Below are positions 55,102 through 64,000 of a DNA stretch of 64,000 nucleotides, one piece after another (position 1 is the stretch's first letter; each line of letters begins with the position of its first letter). Position numbers and translations under genes: made by a program. Origin of the DNA: Nemophila menziesii (lineage: Eukaryota; Streptophyta; Magnoliopsida; Boraginales; Hydrophyllaceae); contig JARWIR010000005.1 in NCBI GenBank assembly GCA_029959085.1, positions 33,163,350 to 33,227,349 on the forward strand, given 5' to 3'. The notes below the pieces were generated by a model. That model was not told where the DNA came from. It saw nothing but the letters and a program-made list of their open reading frames with translations, and ran no database searches.

Positions 55102-55137
55102 CTTTGTCGGGACGACAAAGGTTTGAGTTGGGGGTCT
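55102..55137 (+). other. terminal hairpin and polypurine tract, element 2
   Basis: CTTTGTCGGGACGACAAAG at 55102-55120 is a perfect 8-bp hairpin with a GGA loop. TTTGAGTTGGGGGTCT at 55122-55137 is the polypurine primer directly before the 3' LTR. Confidence 0.8.
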
Positions 55138-56750
55138 TGATGTCTCCCTAATTGTTCTTATTTTCGACGCTTGGGAGACATCATTTTTGGTGTTTATTTA
55201 ATTAATTTGATAGACTTTTGGACCAAATATGCAATAATATGATTTTCCTCTTTTATTTCTAGCATTTTTAGTTTATTAAGCTTTTGCGCGTAATATTGGT
55301 ATTTTTAGTGTAAAGTTTACAGGTTTTAGATGTTAGCTAGGAGAGTAATCCGAGGAGAAAGTCAAAGATCGTGAATTAGAGTCAAGACTTGAAGATAAAT
55401 CCCGAAGATATTATTTTTGGAGCTGAAAATCCATTTTCCAGGCCATAGATTGCTGATTTCGAGGTGCTTAAGCGATGATTTAGCCGCTGACCTTTGAATA
55501 GAAATCATTCCTTATCGAGTTACGAAACTTTAGCAACTGGAATGAGGTCAATCGGAGTCATAACGCATCGGGAAAAGCCGTTTTAGTGAAGGTGTATCAG
55601 CAGTTACGGGATTTTGGGCTTAGAAATTGGGCTTGGACATTTAATTATTGATTTATTCTTAAGTCCAAGCCCTAATCCGTTTTTAAGCTTATAAAAGGAG
55701 CTTTTGACCTCATTATTTCTCACCTCTCAATTTGTTCTTCAAATCAACTCATCCTTAGAAGAGAGTGTCAATAGAATTCACATTCCACAAGATTAAAAAC
55801 ACCAGAGAGAAGCAACAGAAGGAAGAAGAAGAAGCTACAAGAGCTGGAGTGGGTCTATAGCTCCGTTCGTAGTCATTCCAATTCCGGAAATTAGGTTCTT
55901 TTTATATTTTAATTTTGTAAACAATATGAATTCCCTTTCTTTTAATTTAGTTTTTAATTTTAATATGAGCTAAGCTTTTAATAGTGCTTGAGAACAAACA
56001 ATGGGTGAATCTTAATTTTATGAAATAACGAATGTTGAATTTGGGTTTATGCTAAATTAAATTAGATTGGGTTTATTACTCTTTTCGATAATTTGTGATT
56101 ATTTACTGATTTTAGAGTCGCGAACTAAGATTAGGTATTAGTATCTAAGCTATTCCACATATGTGGCGTGTGGATCATCCTGACGGAGGGTTTAGGTATA
56201 GAATTAATTATTCAATCTAGGATAGAAGCTATTGATTCTGACGAACTTAGCTAATTCTAGGGCCAATGAGGTAAAACACTTAAACATCCAACGGTGGATC
56301 ATATTTACCCTGACGGGACTGGTGACACTTTAGGATCGCCTTATAGTCCACCCTGACGGGGGTATAAGGAATTTAGAATCCCGACCATTGTAATTGACCA
56401 ATTTAGCCCTTAAACAACATAAGCTAGGAAGTAAGATTAGGAGGATCCTTGCGTTCTCAAGTACTACATCTCATATTGCGTTTTCACTTATTTTACTTGC
56501 GTCTTAGCTTTTACTTGCATTTAATTATTTGTCTTTTATTCATTAGCTTTAATCAACAAAACCAAACAAACATTTTATTATCTTTTACTTTCATAAGTGC
56601 ATCAATCACTACTTGCTAAACATTGTGATCAACCATCCGTCCTTGGAACGAATCTGTATTATCATACATACTACTTGGGACAACCGTACACTTGCGGTTG
56701 TGGTTCGATTAGCATTTGCATTTATTTTTAGAACACACAAAGGACCACCA
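55138..56750 (+). repeat. 3' LTR of element 2
   Basis: Same length and ends as the 5' LTR. It is followed not by a clean target duplication but by AGTTTTTGGCGCCG, which equals the LTR-PBS spacer plus the first bases of the PBS. Confidence 0.93.
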
Positions 56751-57287
56751 AGTTTTTGGCGCCGGGGCGACAGTTGCACTAACGAGGATCTTGGTAGCCC
56801 TCAGATCAAAAGAAGTATCACTAGCCCAAGTGATAATAACGCAAACCGAGATGAGAAAGGCTGAATGAGTAAGCAAACACCAAAACGAGTACACACAAAG
56901 CTTCTCCAGCCAAACCAAATACTCGCAAGCCAACTTAAACAACCAAGAAGAAGCTGAGCATAAGAAACCCCGAATGAACGGCAAACACCCGAAATTTCTA
57001 ATATCATAATCAACTGAATGAATAAATATGACCTTAAATGAATCACCACTCGTAAATATATGGAAACTGCAAGAAACACCGGAACAACACAACCACACGG
57101 AAACACAAAAAACCCACCTCTTGCGCAATCCTACACAGGAGCAGTCCAATCTCATTGACCAAATAATGTTCAAACTGAAAAAATGCCAAGTGAACGGCAA
57201 ACACCTGACACCCCACCAATCGGAACCCAGTGAACAAATAAAATTAAACCAAAGTGCATCACCAATAAAATTAAAAACAAGTTACTT

Positions 57288-57564
57288 GGGGCACCAATGA
57301 GATATTATTTTATGTAGTGGTTGTTGAGGGGCTTTAACGTATATTCACCGAAGTAAAATGGTCAAACCAAGTGTGCACAATACCAAAGTCCCTTCATATG
57401 AGCTAACCTGCACCAGGATCTAAATACTAAATATCGTTTATCAGCTTCACTACAACCAGTCATCCTATACGCCTATATGCTCAAATCAGACAACGAAAAT
57501 TTACTTATTGCAACCCATAACTCAACAAACTGATTTTAAAGCACAAACCAGAAATCAAGCAAAG
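57288..57564 (+). promoter_or_regulatory. TatC promoter and 5'UTR region
   Basis: Only about 220-280 bases separate the retroposon target duplication from the TatC start. No clear TATA box is visible. The retroposon and element 2 therefore sit in the immediate upstream region of the gene. Confidence 0.4.
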
Positions 57565-59152
57565 ATGGGAAGCACACATGCTCTCATCTCTAATCTTCAT
57601 ATCAACAACACCACTCAATGCTTTAAATGCACAAATGCCTTAAATCTAAGCACCAGGAAAGTAAAAAATTTGAGCTTCTCAAGCAAAAGAGAGTTGAAGA
57701 AATTGAACAGAACTGTTTGCTTTGCTCTTGAAGATGTCGTAAAGAAGAAACAAGAATCTAATGTTAATGGTATTCTCTAAGCTTTTGAAAGTAATTGTTG
57801 AAATATTCAAATAATTGTTGATGGGTGTAGTTCTTGTTGGATTTTGGTTTGAATTTCTTTATATAGGTATTTTTATATTGCAAGTTATCTATTTGATGTT
57901 ATGCTAGTAGCTTCTCTCCAGTTGATCGTGCAATAGTTCTGTATTCTGATTATTAATGACTTGATTTCTTTTCTTCTATAAGTATCTGAACTAGTTTGAC
58001 GGAGTGTAGTTAGAAGTAGATCCTTATAGGTTGTGTAATGTCACACCATGGTGGGGAAAATGTACAAGTTAATGGCTTAATAAAGGGGTAAATTGGGATT
58101 AAGCATTGACCACTTTGAGTTAGTTAATTTCCAAGCCCAAATTGTTAATTTAATCCGTCGATTTTGTATTCTAAGTGTGTATATTATGTTGGAAAAACAG
58201 ATGTTAATGGTGGGTCAGAAGAAAACATATTTCTGAAGGATGATTCAGAAAATAGTGGAAGTCCTATATACGATTTTCTTTATCCGACTAAAGAGCTTCT
58301 CCCAGATGATAAAGAAATGAGTATATTCGATCATTTAGAGGAGCTTCGTCAGAGAATCTTCGTATCAGTTTTAGGAGTTGGAGCTTGTATGGCTGGTTGT
58401 TTTGCATTTTCAAAAGATCTTATAATGATACTCGAAGCACCTGTTTCAGCACAAGGTGTTCGATTTCTTCAACTTGCTCCTGGCGAGTTTTTCTTCACAA
58501 CCCTAAAGGTCAGAACATTACATTACATGTGTCATTAATACAAATAATTAAAGTAGTAATCATCATTAACCTTTTTAACACAGGTATCTGGATATTGTGG
58601 TCTTCTCATAGGAAGTCCATTGATTGTGTATGAGGTAGTAGCGTTTATTCTTCCAGGTTTAACACGAGCAGAGAGAAAATTCTTGGCACCAATAGTTTTG
58701 GGCTCATCTGTACTTTTTTACGCCGGAATTGCGTTTTCATACTTTGTTCTTACCCCAGCAGCTTTGACTTTTTTCGTGAATTATGCTGAAGGGGTAGTTG
58801 AGTCATTATGGTCAATTGATCAGTACTTTGAATTTGTGCTTGTGTTAATGTTGAGCACAGGATTGTCTTTCCAGGTAAAAAGTGTGAAGTTATGTATATG
58901 AGATTATATTATATTATATTATTAATTGGGTTGTTTGTATAGGTTCCGGTTATTCAGGTGTTATTAGGACAAGTTGGTTTAGTGTCGAGTGAACAAATGC
59001 TATCGATATGGAGATATGTTGTAGTTGGAGCAGTGGTTGTAGCAGCTGTGCTTACACCATCTACAGATCCTCTAACTCAGATGCTTTTGGCGGGTCCACT
59101 TATGGGTCTTTACATGGGTGGTGCATACATGGTTAAGCTTTCTGGACGTTGA
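57565..59152 (+). CDS. TATC: thylakoid Sec-independent protein translocase subunit TatC
   Basis: TatC is the multi-spanning receptor of the twin-arginine pathway; in the plastid thylakoid it binds the signal peptide of folded precursors. Four exons join with GT-AG introns: 57565-57769, 58201-58508, 58584-58874 and 58943-59152, giving 337 residues. The first exon encodes a Ser/Thr-rich, basic transit peptide. The conserved core begins [20 protein letters not shown], then [13 protein letters not shown] (the TatC signature, with Glu for receptor function), [41 protein letters not shown] and [15 protein letters not shown]. Six membrane segments can be traced. An upstream in-frame codon at 57508 exists, but MGSTHALIS fits a transit peptide better. 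The last residues MVKLSGR are typical of plant TatC. Confidence 0.95.
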
Positions 59153-59916
59153 TTATGTATGTATGTATAATCTTAGAGAAGCTGAAAGAATGTATACAAA
59201 GGGGGAATGATCTCATATTAGTTGTGTACTAAAAACTGTTATGAATGATTTCCTTTATTAGGAAGTTACAATATAAGACTAAATATACTTTGTTGTATAA
59301 GATTCTCTTATCTACACAACAATTTAAGAGTAATATTTTTGTGCTAAAGAAACTCATCACTCTTGTTATTACACTCATATACCATTTGGTGGTAACTGTT
59401 TTTGTTGGAAATATTTAGTCTAGCATTTCTGCAAGTTTTGAGATTCATGGTCTTTTTCTTTTCTTTTTTGTCTAAAACATAATTCAATTAGATATAGCAG
59501 TCCTACCGTCCCAAAAGAGATAACTACCCAATTCCTGAATTAACTACCCAAATTACACCAGGAATAGAGTTTGATCTAAGTAGTGCAGCTAATTAGGTCC
59601 AGACAAATTTCCTTGTAGCATCGGTTTGGAGATTCAGTCCGCTATCAAATTTTGTTTCCTAATGCATGAAAAAACTAAACGTTAATATTAGTCTTTTATA
59701 TCATTAAAAAGGAGTTTAGAGTTTTGTTTATTTGTGGAAAATTTTTCTTGGAGTCGATTGTTTGTAGCCTTGTTGTCATTGACTAATTTGATCTTGACTC
59801 GATGGTAGTTTCTAAGCATATGAACTCTTATCATATGACTTCTTCCTTAATTTGATTTTTTTTTTCACTGTCAAAACTTGGTCAATTCATGCGAAACGTT
59901 GCATAAGCATCTCGAT
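59153..59916. other. TatC 3' flank, no gene seen
   Basis: AT-rich spacer with the presumed TatC 3'UTR. Nothing else is recognised. Confidence 0.5.
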
Positions 59917-60231
59917 TTAACTAACAAGATCTTGCAGCTCACCATGCATCACGTACACCACGAAACACACAATCACACCCATGAAACTCAAACATGTGTG
60001 ATAATTGAATTGACCCATTTCTTCATCTTCTTTGTATTCTCCGTTAAGCACGCTTCTAAACACAACCATGTTGTATCTTTTATGTGATTCACCCAATCTC
60101 TCGCCATGAGCCCTGATGGGTTGGCTTGTATTTGGAACAGGTGGCCTTTTAGGTGATGGGCAGGGCCATATCGATAGCTCTTTGCTGTTTCTAAAACAAG
60201 AGTTTCTTAACTTGTTCACTAAAATTTCCAA
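59917..60231 (-). CDS. hypothetical small protein with one hydrophobic segment
   Basis: A 104-codon frame lies between the convergent TatC and GCIP genes. The middle is Pro- and Arg-rich (SIWPCPSPKRPPVPNTS), and residues 80-97 are hydrophobic (LSFMGVIVCFVVYVMHG), a possible membrane anchor. The less AT-rich, non-repetitive composition is compatible with a coding past. I do not recognise the family. It may be a real small gene, a gene fragment or chance; a transcript would be needed to decide. Confidence 0.3.
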   Translation of the reverse strand: MEILVNKLRNSCFRNSKELSIWPCPSPKRPPVPNTSQPIRAHGERLGESHKRYNMVVFRSVLNGEYKEDEEMGQFNYHTCLSFMGVIVCFVVYVMHGELQDLVS

Positions 60232-60329
60232 TAACTATAAAAGCATATAAGCTTCTGTTTGTACACACTTCAAAACTCAAAAAAAATAAAAAAACATCTT
60301 TAACATATGATGTGAAACTTGCATTCTCT

Positions 60330-61802
60330 CTAATTGCCTATGACAAGGGATTCCATTTTAGGCACTAAATCAACTTCACCAAAGGAGTCCAGTTCAGATT
60401 CCAAATGTTTAACTGAGCTCCTCAAACTATTACAAGCTTGACAAAAATCTTGTGAAGAACCTTTCAAATTTTCCATCTCAATCTCTGTTTCACCTATAAT
60501 AGTGAAGATTTTTCCCAAAGCATCCTTCATAACAGAAATTTCTTGGGGAGGGTAAACACAAGCCCCAAGTTCATCAATTTGTACACCAAATCCTTGAGAG
60601 AATTTCAATAATTTCTCCAAAGAATCAACAGCTTTCTCATCAAGACTCTCCTGCTTTAGCAAACTAGTTATAGATCGAATAAGCTCCTTGATTAGCACAA
60701 GCATTGCAGAAACAACACTTATAATTAACTGAGCTATTTTCATCTCTTCAACAGAGAGATCATTTCCTAGATCTTCTTCTATAAATGAATCATCCTCCTC
60801 CTCACTCTCATGGTGATCACTATCCTTTTCTTCCATAGATACATCATCAGTAGAAGCTTGCTTAAGTTCCTTCATTTCTCGAAGAACATCTTTCATTGAA
60901 ACAGCAACTTTTGTCAATGCTCGCCCTATTGCTGTTACATTTGTTGAAGGTGTCTTCTTAAGAGCAGCACATGCTTCCCAAACTGTGCCTACTAACTGAG
61001 GAATTGTGAGTGTTTGTGCTTCGGTGCGTGATCCTGCACATTCATTGTGTGTAATGTGTGAGAGAGAATGATATGTGTGTGAGAGAAAGAAGAGATGAAG
61101 AGAGTAGTACCATATGAAGACACAGATTCTTTCATTAACATGAAACTACTATCAATAATTTGCTTTACAGATGAATGTATACAAGATAAGAGAGTAGGTC
61201 CAGCACCAACAGTGCTACCATGGGAGAGTAGTAAAAATCCTTGAAGTGTATTGAAGTACGCACCCATGTTTTCCTCTAGTGCTTTTATTTCTGTTCTTTC
61301 TCCACTCCAAAGCATTCCAACTGCACACAAACAATTATATATAAAACTCATAATATATCTGTGTTTCAAAAATTGCAAATATACCCTTGCTATACCAAAA
61401 CGTAGCAAATATACGTACACAAATACACAAACACAAAACTAAGGATAATAGAACACAGCACGTAACAAATTCCAGAGACATTTATACCCACTTTGAGTCA
61501 ATTATAAAAACGAAATTATGTAATTGAAACTACAATCTTTGAAAGAGAAGAGAAATACCCATGGTGGCTTGTTTAGAGACTTGTTCACCCATTTCAATAA
61601 CATCTTTCCAGCTCACTTTATCAAGAGATGATGCTGCTTGTTGATCTAAAACCTGCCCTAGACATTAAAATTAATTACCCAAAATAACTTTTACAGTTTA
61701 GTAATAATTAGTATTATAATAGATTACCTGGAAAGTTTCATGAATGGTGTTTAGATGCTCGCCCAATGCTCTGTTTAAACGCTCTTTTGCAGCTTTTCCC
61801 AT
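60330..61802 (-). CDS. GCIP-family protein (cyclin-D1-binding protein 1 homologue)
   Basis: Four exons join in frame to 360 residues: 61728-61802, 61559-61652, 61111-61320 and 60330-61033, all with GT-AG introns. The product resembles the plant GCIP/CCNDBP1-like family: MGKAAKERLNRALGEHL at the start, a helical HLNTIHETFQ-LDQQ region, GFLLLSHGSTVGAGPTLL in the middle, VGTVWEACAALKKTPSTN, and IGRALTKVAVSMKDVLREM. An acidic linker (about residues 195-225, HHESEEEDDSFIEEDLGND) precedes a second helical half ending in VPKMESLVIGN. In animals GCIP binds D-type cyclins and represses HLH factors; the plant role is not defined. It is convergent with TatC. No disruption is seen. Confidence 0.88.
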
Positions 61803-61984
61803 TGTTCACAAATACAGAATGGACGGGAATTTGTTCAGGTCTCAGGGTTTGTGGGTTTACATACTACCTTCCTTTGATATTTCTGATAATATAAGTAGCC
61901 TCCCATAAGGTTTTAGAAATATCATTCACCCCCACAAGCTTTCGGATTAAATCGAGGGGAGTAAAGTACAAATATCCCTTTGTT

Positions 61985-63510
61985 TAGTTTTTCTTTTTTT
62001 TTCTGTTCGAACGGAAAGGTAAAAAGTGAGGACCAAATTAGCCGATACCCAACTTTCGGAAATCTTGTGTCAGAGAGGCAGTGTGGGACCTCTCGACAAG
62101 TCGTTGTCTAGCAATACGCGCGGCTCTATCAGCCCATCCATTCTGTCTTCTAGGGACATGCCGAAAAGACAGATGTCCGTGTCTTTCGGCCAATTGCTGC
62201 ACAAGCTGAAGGGATGGTCTGATCTTCCACCAGACTGCTGACAACTTTGAGATACCTTGAATAACCTCAAGGTTATCAGAACAGATAGTAATCGTGTGAG
62301 ACGTCTCTGTGGATGCGATTTTTGTGGTTTCATACACCGCTGACATTTCCGCTTCCGTGACCGAGTCAGTCCAAATAGGCGCTGAAAAAACCTGTCTGGA
62401 ACCAGTGTTAATGTCCCTACGGACAATTCCAATCCCACTCTGGGCAGATTTTTCTTTAAAGGAAGCATCACATGTGTAAAGAATCTGCGTATCTTGTGGT
62501 ATGTCGTCACTTGTAGTTGATTGCGGAGGAGGGGCCCTGGGCTGCCTTTGATTATTCTGAGTCAGCGTCCAATCCTGTCCAAATAAATCAATCATAGAAA
62601 CATGTGTAAGATGTAAAGCCGTTTGTATATTAGGGGTCCCCGTATCATAAAGACATTTTGTCTTATGTTTCCATATGTTCCACATAAGAAGGAAAATATA
62701 TGCCGTTAGAATATTATTGTCCCAAGTCCAATGAGAATTTTGGTCAGTAATAGTAAGTATCCATGTGCCAATATTTGTGACTTCTCGTCCGGTATTCGTA
62801 TCTGCATTGCTGATCCCGCCCAAACCTGTTTACAAAAATTACATGAAAGCTGAAGATGGGAACAATTTTCTGGTTTACCACACCAAGGGCAGGAGTCGTC
62901 ATCAGTGCATTTCCGTTTGTATAAATTTTGCTTGGTTGGTAATATGTCCCAGCAGACTTTCCAAATAAAGTTACGAACTTTTGATGGCACATTTGATTTC
63001 CATACTTTGTTCCACAATAATGACGAGGTCATTTCTGCTTGTGTAGATGTTTGGGGTGTGTTTTGAAGATGCTCCTTTGTAAGAGTAGAGTAACCCGATT
63101 TAGTTGAGTAATCTCCCGTTTTTGTGTAAGGCCATATGAGTTTGTCTTGTGATTGCTGTGATAAAAGCGGTGTGCGATAAATTTCTTCTTTGACGGGATC
63201 GGGAATATTCGCATCGATCATTTCCCAGTTCCAGACTCCTTCCGAAGAGTGTATTAATTGGTTGACTGTTTCTAGAGTTGAAGTAGTCGGGTTGTCCTTG
63301 ATTCTTCCCGATAAAAGCCATTTGTCCTCCCAAATGCGGGTTGAGGTGCCGTTTCCGATTTGCATATAGCCGTGAGTCTTTATAAGATCTCTACCCTCAA
63401 GTAAGCTTGCCCATTACCAGGATCTACTTTGTCTTAGTTTAACCTGCATAAAATCTTGATGAGGAAAATAAATACCTTTGAGCAATTTGTAAACCAGTGA
63501 ATTTGTCCTC
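61985..63510 (-). mobile_element. 5'-truncated LINE fragment with disrupted ORF2 end
   Basis: The minus strand encodes the last third of an L1-type ORF2. It begins near 63505 (SLVYKLLKGIYFPHQDF), then has an in-frame stop before WASLLEGRDLI, MQIGNGTSTRIWEDKWL, zf-RVT (PSKVRNFIWKVCWDILPTKQ with CPWCGKPENCSHL) and, after a frameshift near 62820, RNase H (TCDASFKEKSAQSGIGI, EAEMSAVYETTK, CSDNLEVIQGISKL, RRQNGWADRAAR). The frame stops at 62038. A T-rich run at about 61988-62001 marks the poly(A) tail. The tail lies about 185 bases upstream of the GCIP start codon. Confidence 0.9.
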
Positions 63511-63885
63511 CCTTTTTTTAGTTAAAAGTTAATTATTTAAACAAAAGATAAATTGAGAAAAATAAAAAATTAAAGGTCAATCTCTGACAAAAAAGAAAAA
63601 TAGAAAAAAGAAAAAGTTAAAGGTCAATCACAAAATAAAAATAAAATTGAAGGTCAAATATGTATTTATAGTTAATACTTTACCTATTTTATAAATTCGA
63701 GACCACTTACACTTAAATTACTAGTTCGGTTAAAAAGTTACAAAAGTATTATTAATTCTAAATGTTTTTTACTATTTGTTTTTTTCCCCGGAAAATATCA
63801 TGTATATTAAAATAAGAGAAAATTCCATTTTTAGGCCTTTACCTATGGCCTAAACGTTTTTAGGCCAAACGTAAAACACGACTTT
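63511..63885. other. AT-rich spacer, no gene seen
   Basis: A- and T-run-rich DNA, with AAATTGAAGGTCAA-type words repeated near 63565, 63620 and 63645. No coding sequence is visible. Confidence 0.5.
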
Positions 63886-64000
63886 CAAGAATGGTCGAAC
63901 TCTCCCAATACCACGATCTTCCTAAGAATGGGTTGAACTCTCCAACTAGACGTTGGCGGTTGCATAATACCTTGAATCACTTCAAGGTTGTCTGAGAATA
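63886..64000 (-). mobile_element. another LINE RNase H fragment running off the window
   Basis: At the right edge the minus strand reads YSDNLEVIQGIMQPP, the RNase H motif seen in the LINEs at 24680 and 62038. Only the start of this copy's 3' region is in view. Confidence 0.65.

Larger units (their letters stand above)
49122..56750 (+). mobile_element. Athila-type LTR retrotransposon, non-autonomous (element 2)
   Basis: Two 1613-base LTRs, 49122-50734 and 55138-56750, start TGATGTCTCCC and end GACCACCA; about 12 differences were counted by eye (below 1%). The internal 4.4 kb holds a tRNA-Asp-type PBS, one gag-tail-like frame, a palindromic GC-rich array, a short env-position remnant, two hairpins, a long-range inverted repeat and the polypurine tract. 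No protease, reverse transcriptase, RNase H or integrase can be read in any frame. It is a LARD-like derivative of the same lineage as element 1, moved in trans. Confidence 0.9.
48922..57271 (-). mobile_element. poly(A) retroposon split by element 2
   Basis: A 16-bp direct repeat TAAAAACAAGTTACTT flanks the insertion (48908-48923 and 57272-57287). On the minus strand the insert ends in TATTAGAAC plus an A run, so it was reverse transcribed from a polyadenylated RNA. Its own length is only about 700 bases: 48924-49121 and about 56765-57271. No coding domain is recognised; two GTTTGCCGTTCA words recur near 56970 and 57195. It may be a LINE 3' end or a retroposed transcript. Element 2 later inserted into it. 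Confidence 0.7.

Noticed and set aside
56709..57200. 163-codon Cys/Phe-rich frame over the element 2 and retroposon junction
   Set aside because: It spans the LTR border into the split retroposon, so it cannot be an old gene; no domain seen.
57508..57564. An earlier in-frame TatC start
   Set aside because: The extra 19 residues are Gln/Thr-rich and do not look like a transit-peptide start; MGSTHALIS is preferred, though the upstream codon cannot be excluded.

Overview
The window is nuclear DNA of a eudicot plant. The evidence is spliced genes with GT-AG introns for a plant-type base-exchange phosphatidylserine synthase, ORC4, plastid TatC and a GCIP-family protein, a P-class pentatricopeptide gene, and a dense AT-rich mixture of LINEs, Copia and Athila-type Gypsy LTR elements and MITE-like sequences. 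The species cannot be fixed from the sequence; an asterid is a guess.

Layout. 1-1.5 kb: polypurine-rich tail and 3' LTR of a Sirevirus-like Copia element. 3.2-6.9 kb: PSS1 (+), with a leader intron and 11 coding exons. 8.4-10.0 kb: decayed Copia RT/RNase H (-). 10.0-11.3 kb: truncated LTR of the Athila-type family. 11.3-12.05 kb: Tourist-like MITE with a TTA duplication. 12.4-14.7 kb: intronless PPR gene (-). 15.0-19.25 kb: 5'-truncated L1-type LINE with an almost intact ORF2 (-). 19.45-19.9 kb: Rf-like PPR pseudogene. 21.9-24.4 kb: ORC4 (-), 16 exons, with an E2F-like site upstream. 24.5-57.3 kb: about 33 kb that is nearly all transposon. 57.5-59.15 kb: plastid TatC (+), four exons. 60.3-61.8 kb: GCIP/cyclin-D1-binding-like gene (-), four exons. 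62.0-64.0 kb: two more LINE fragments.

The 33 kb block holds a LINE tail, three copies of a G-rich repeat of unclear class, an acidic gene remnant, a complete 11.4-kb Athila-type element (30661-42058, TSD GAGGT) whose 5' LTR contains a related solo LTR (TSD ATAAG), a LINE with a twin-priming 5' inversion (44.95-46.83 kb), a foldback element with a palindrome array (47.28-48.71 kb), and a poly(A) retroposon (16-bp TSD) split by a second, smaller Athila-type element (49122-56750).

The two Athila-type elements are the most interesting part. Neither encodes RT, RNase H or an integrase core. One fuses gag-protease directly to an integrase C-terminal tail and its gag is broken by one in-frame TGA; the other keeps only a gag-tail-like ORF. 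Their open frames differ, yet they share a collinear set of non-coding modules: a terminal U3 inverted repeat, a tRNA-Asp-type PBS, a GGGAGACAACCC motif, a GC-rich palindromic tandem array, four TTGAGTTKGGGG tracts, two small hairpins (one with covarying stem bases), and a 9-bp long-range inverted repeat. This looks like a conserved RNA or replication scaffold of a non-autonomous lineage mobilised in trans. From memory, ORC4 and TatC are neighbours in Arabidopsis (At2g01120/At2g01110), as are the At1g22960-like PPR and the GCIP gene (At1g22970). The window may therefore preserve an ancestral block whose ORC4/TatC divergent spacer was inflated by nested transposons.
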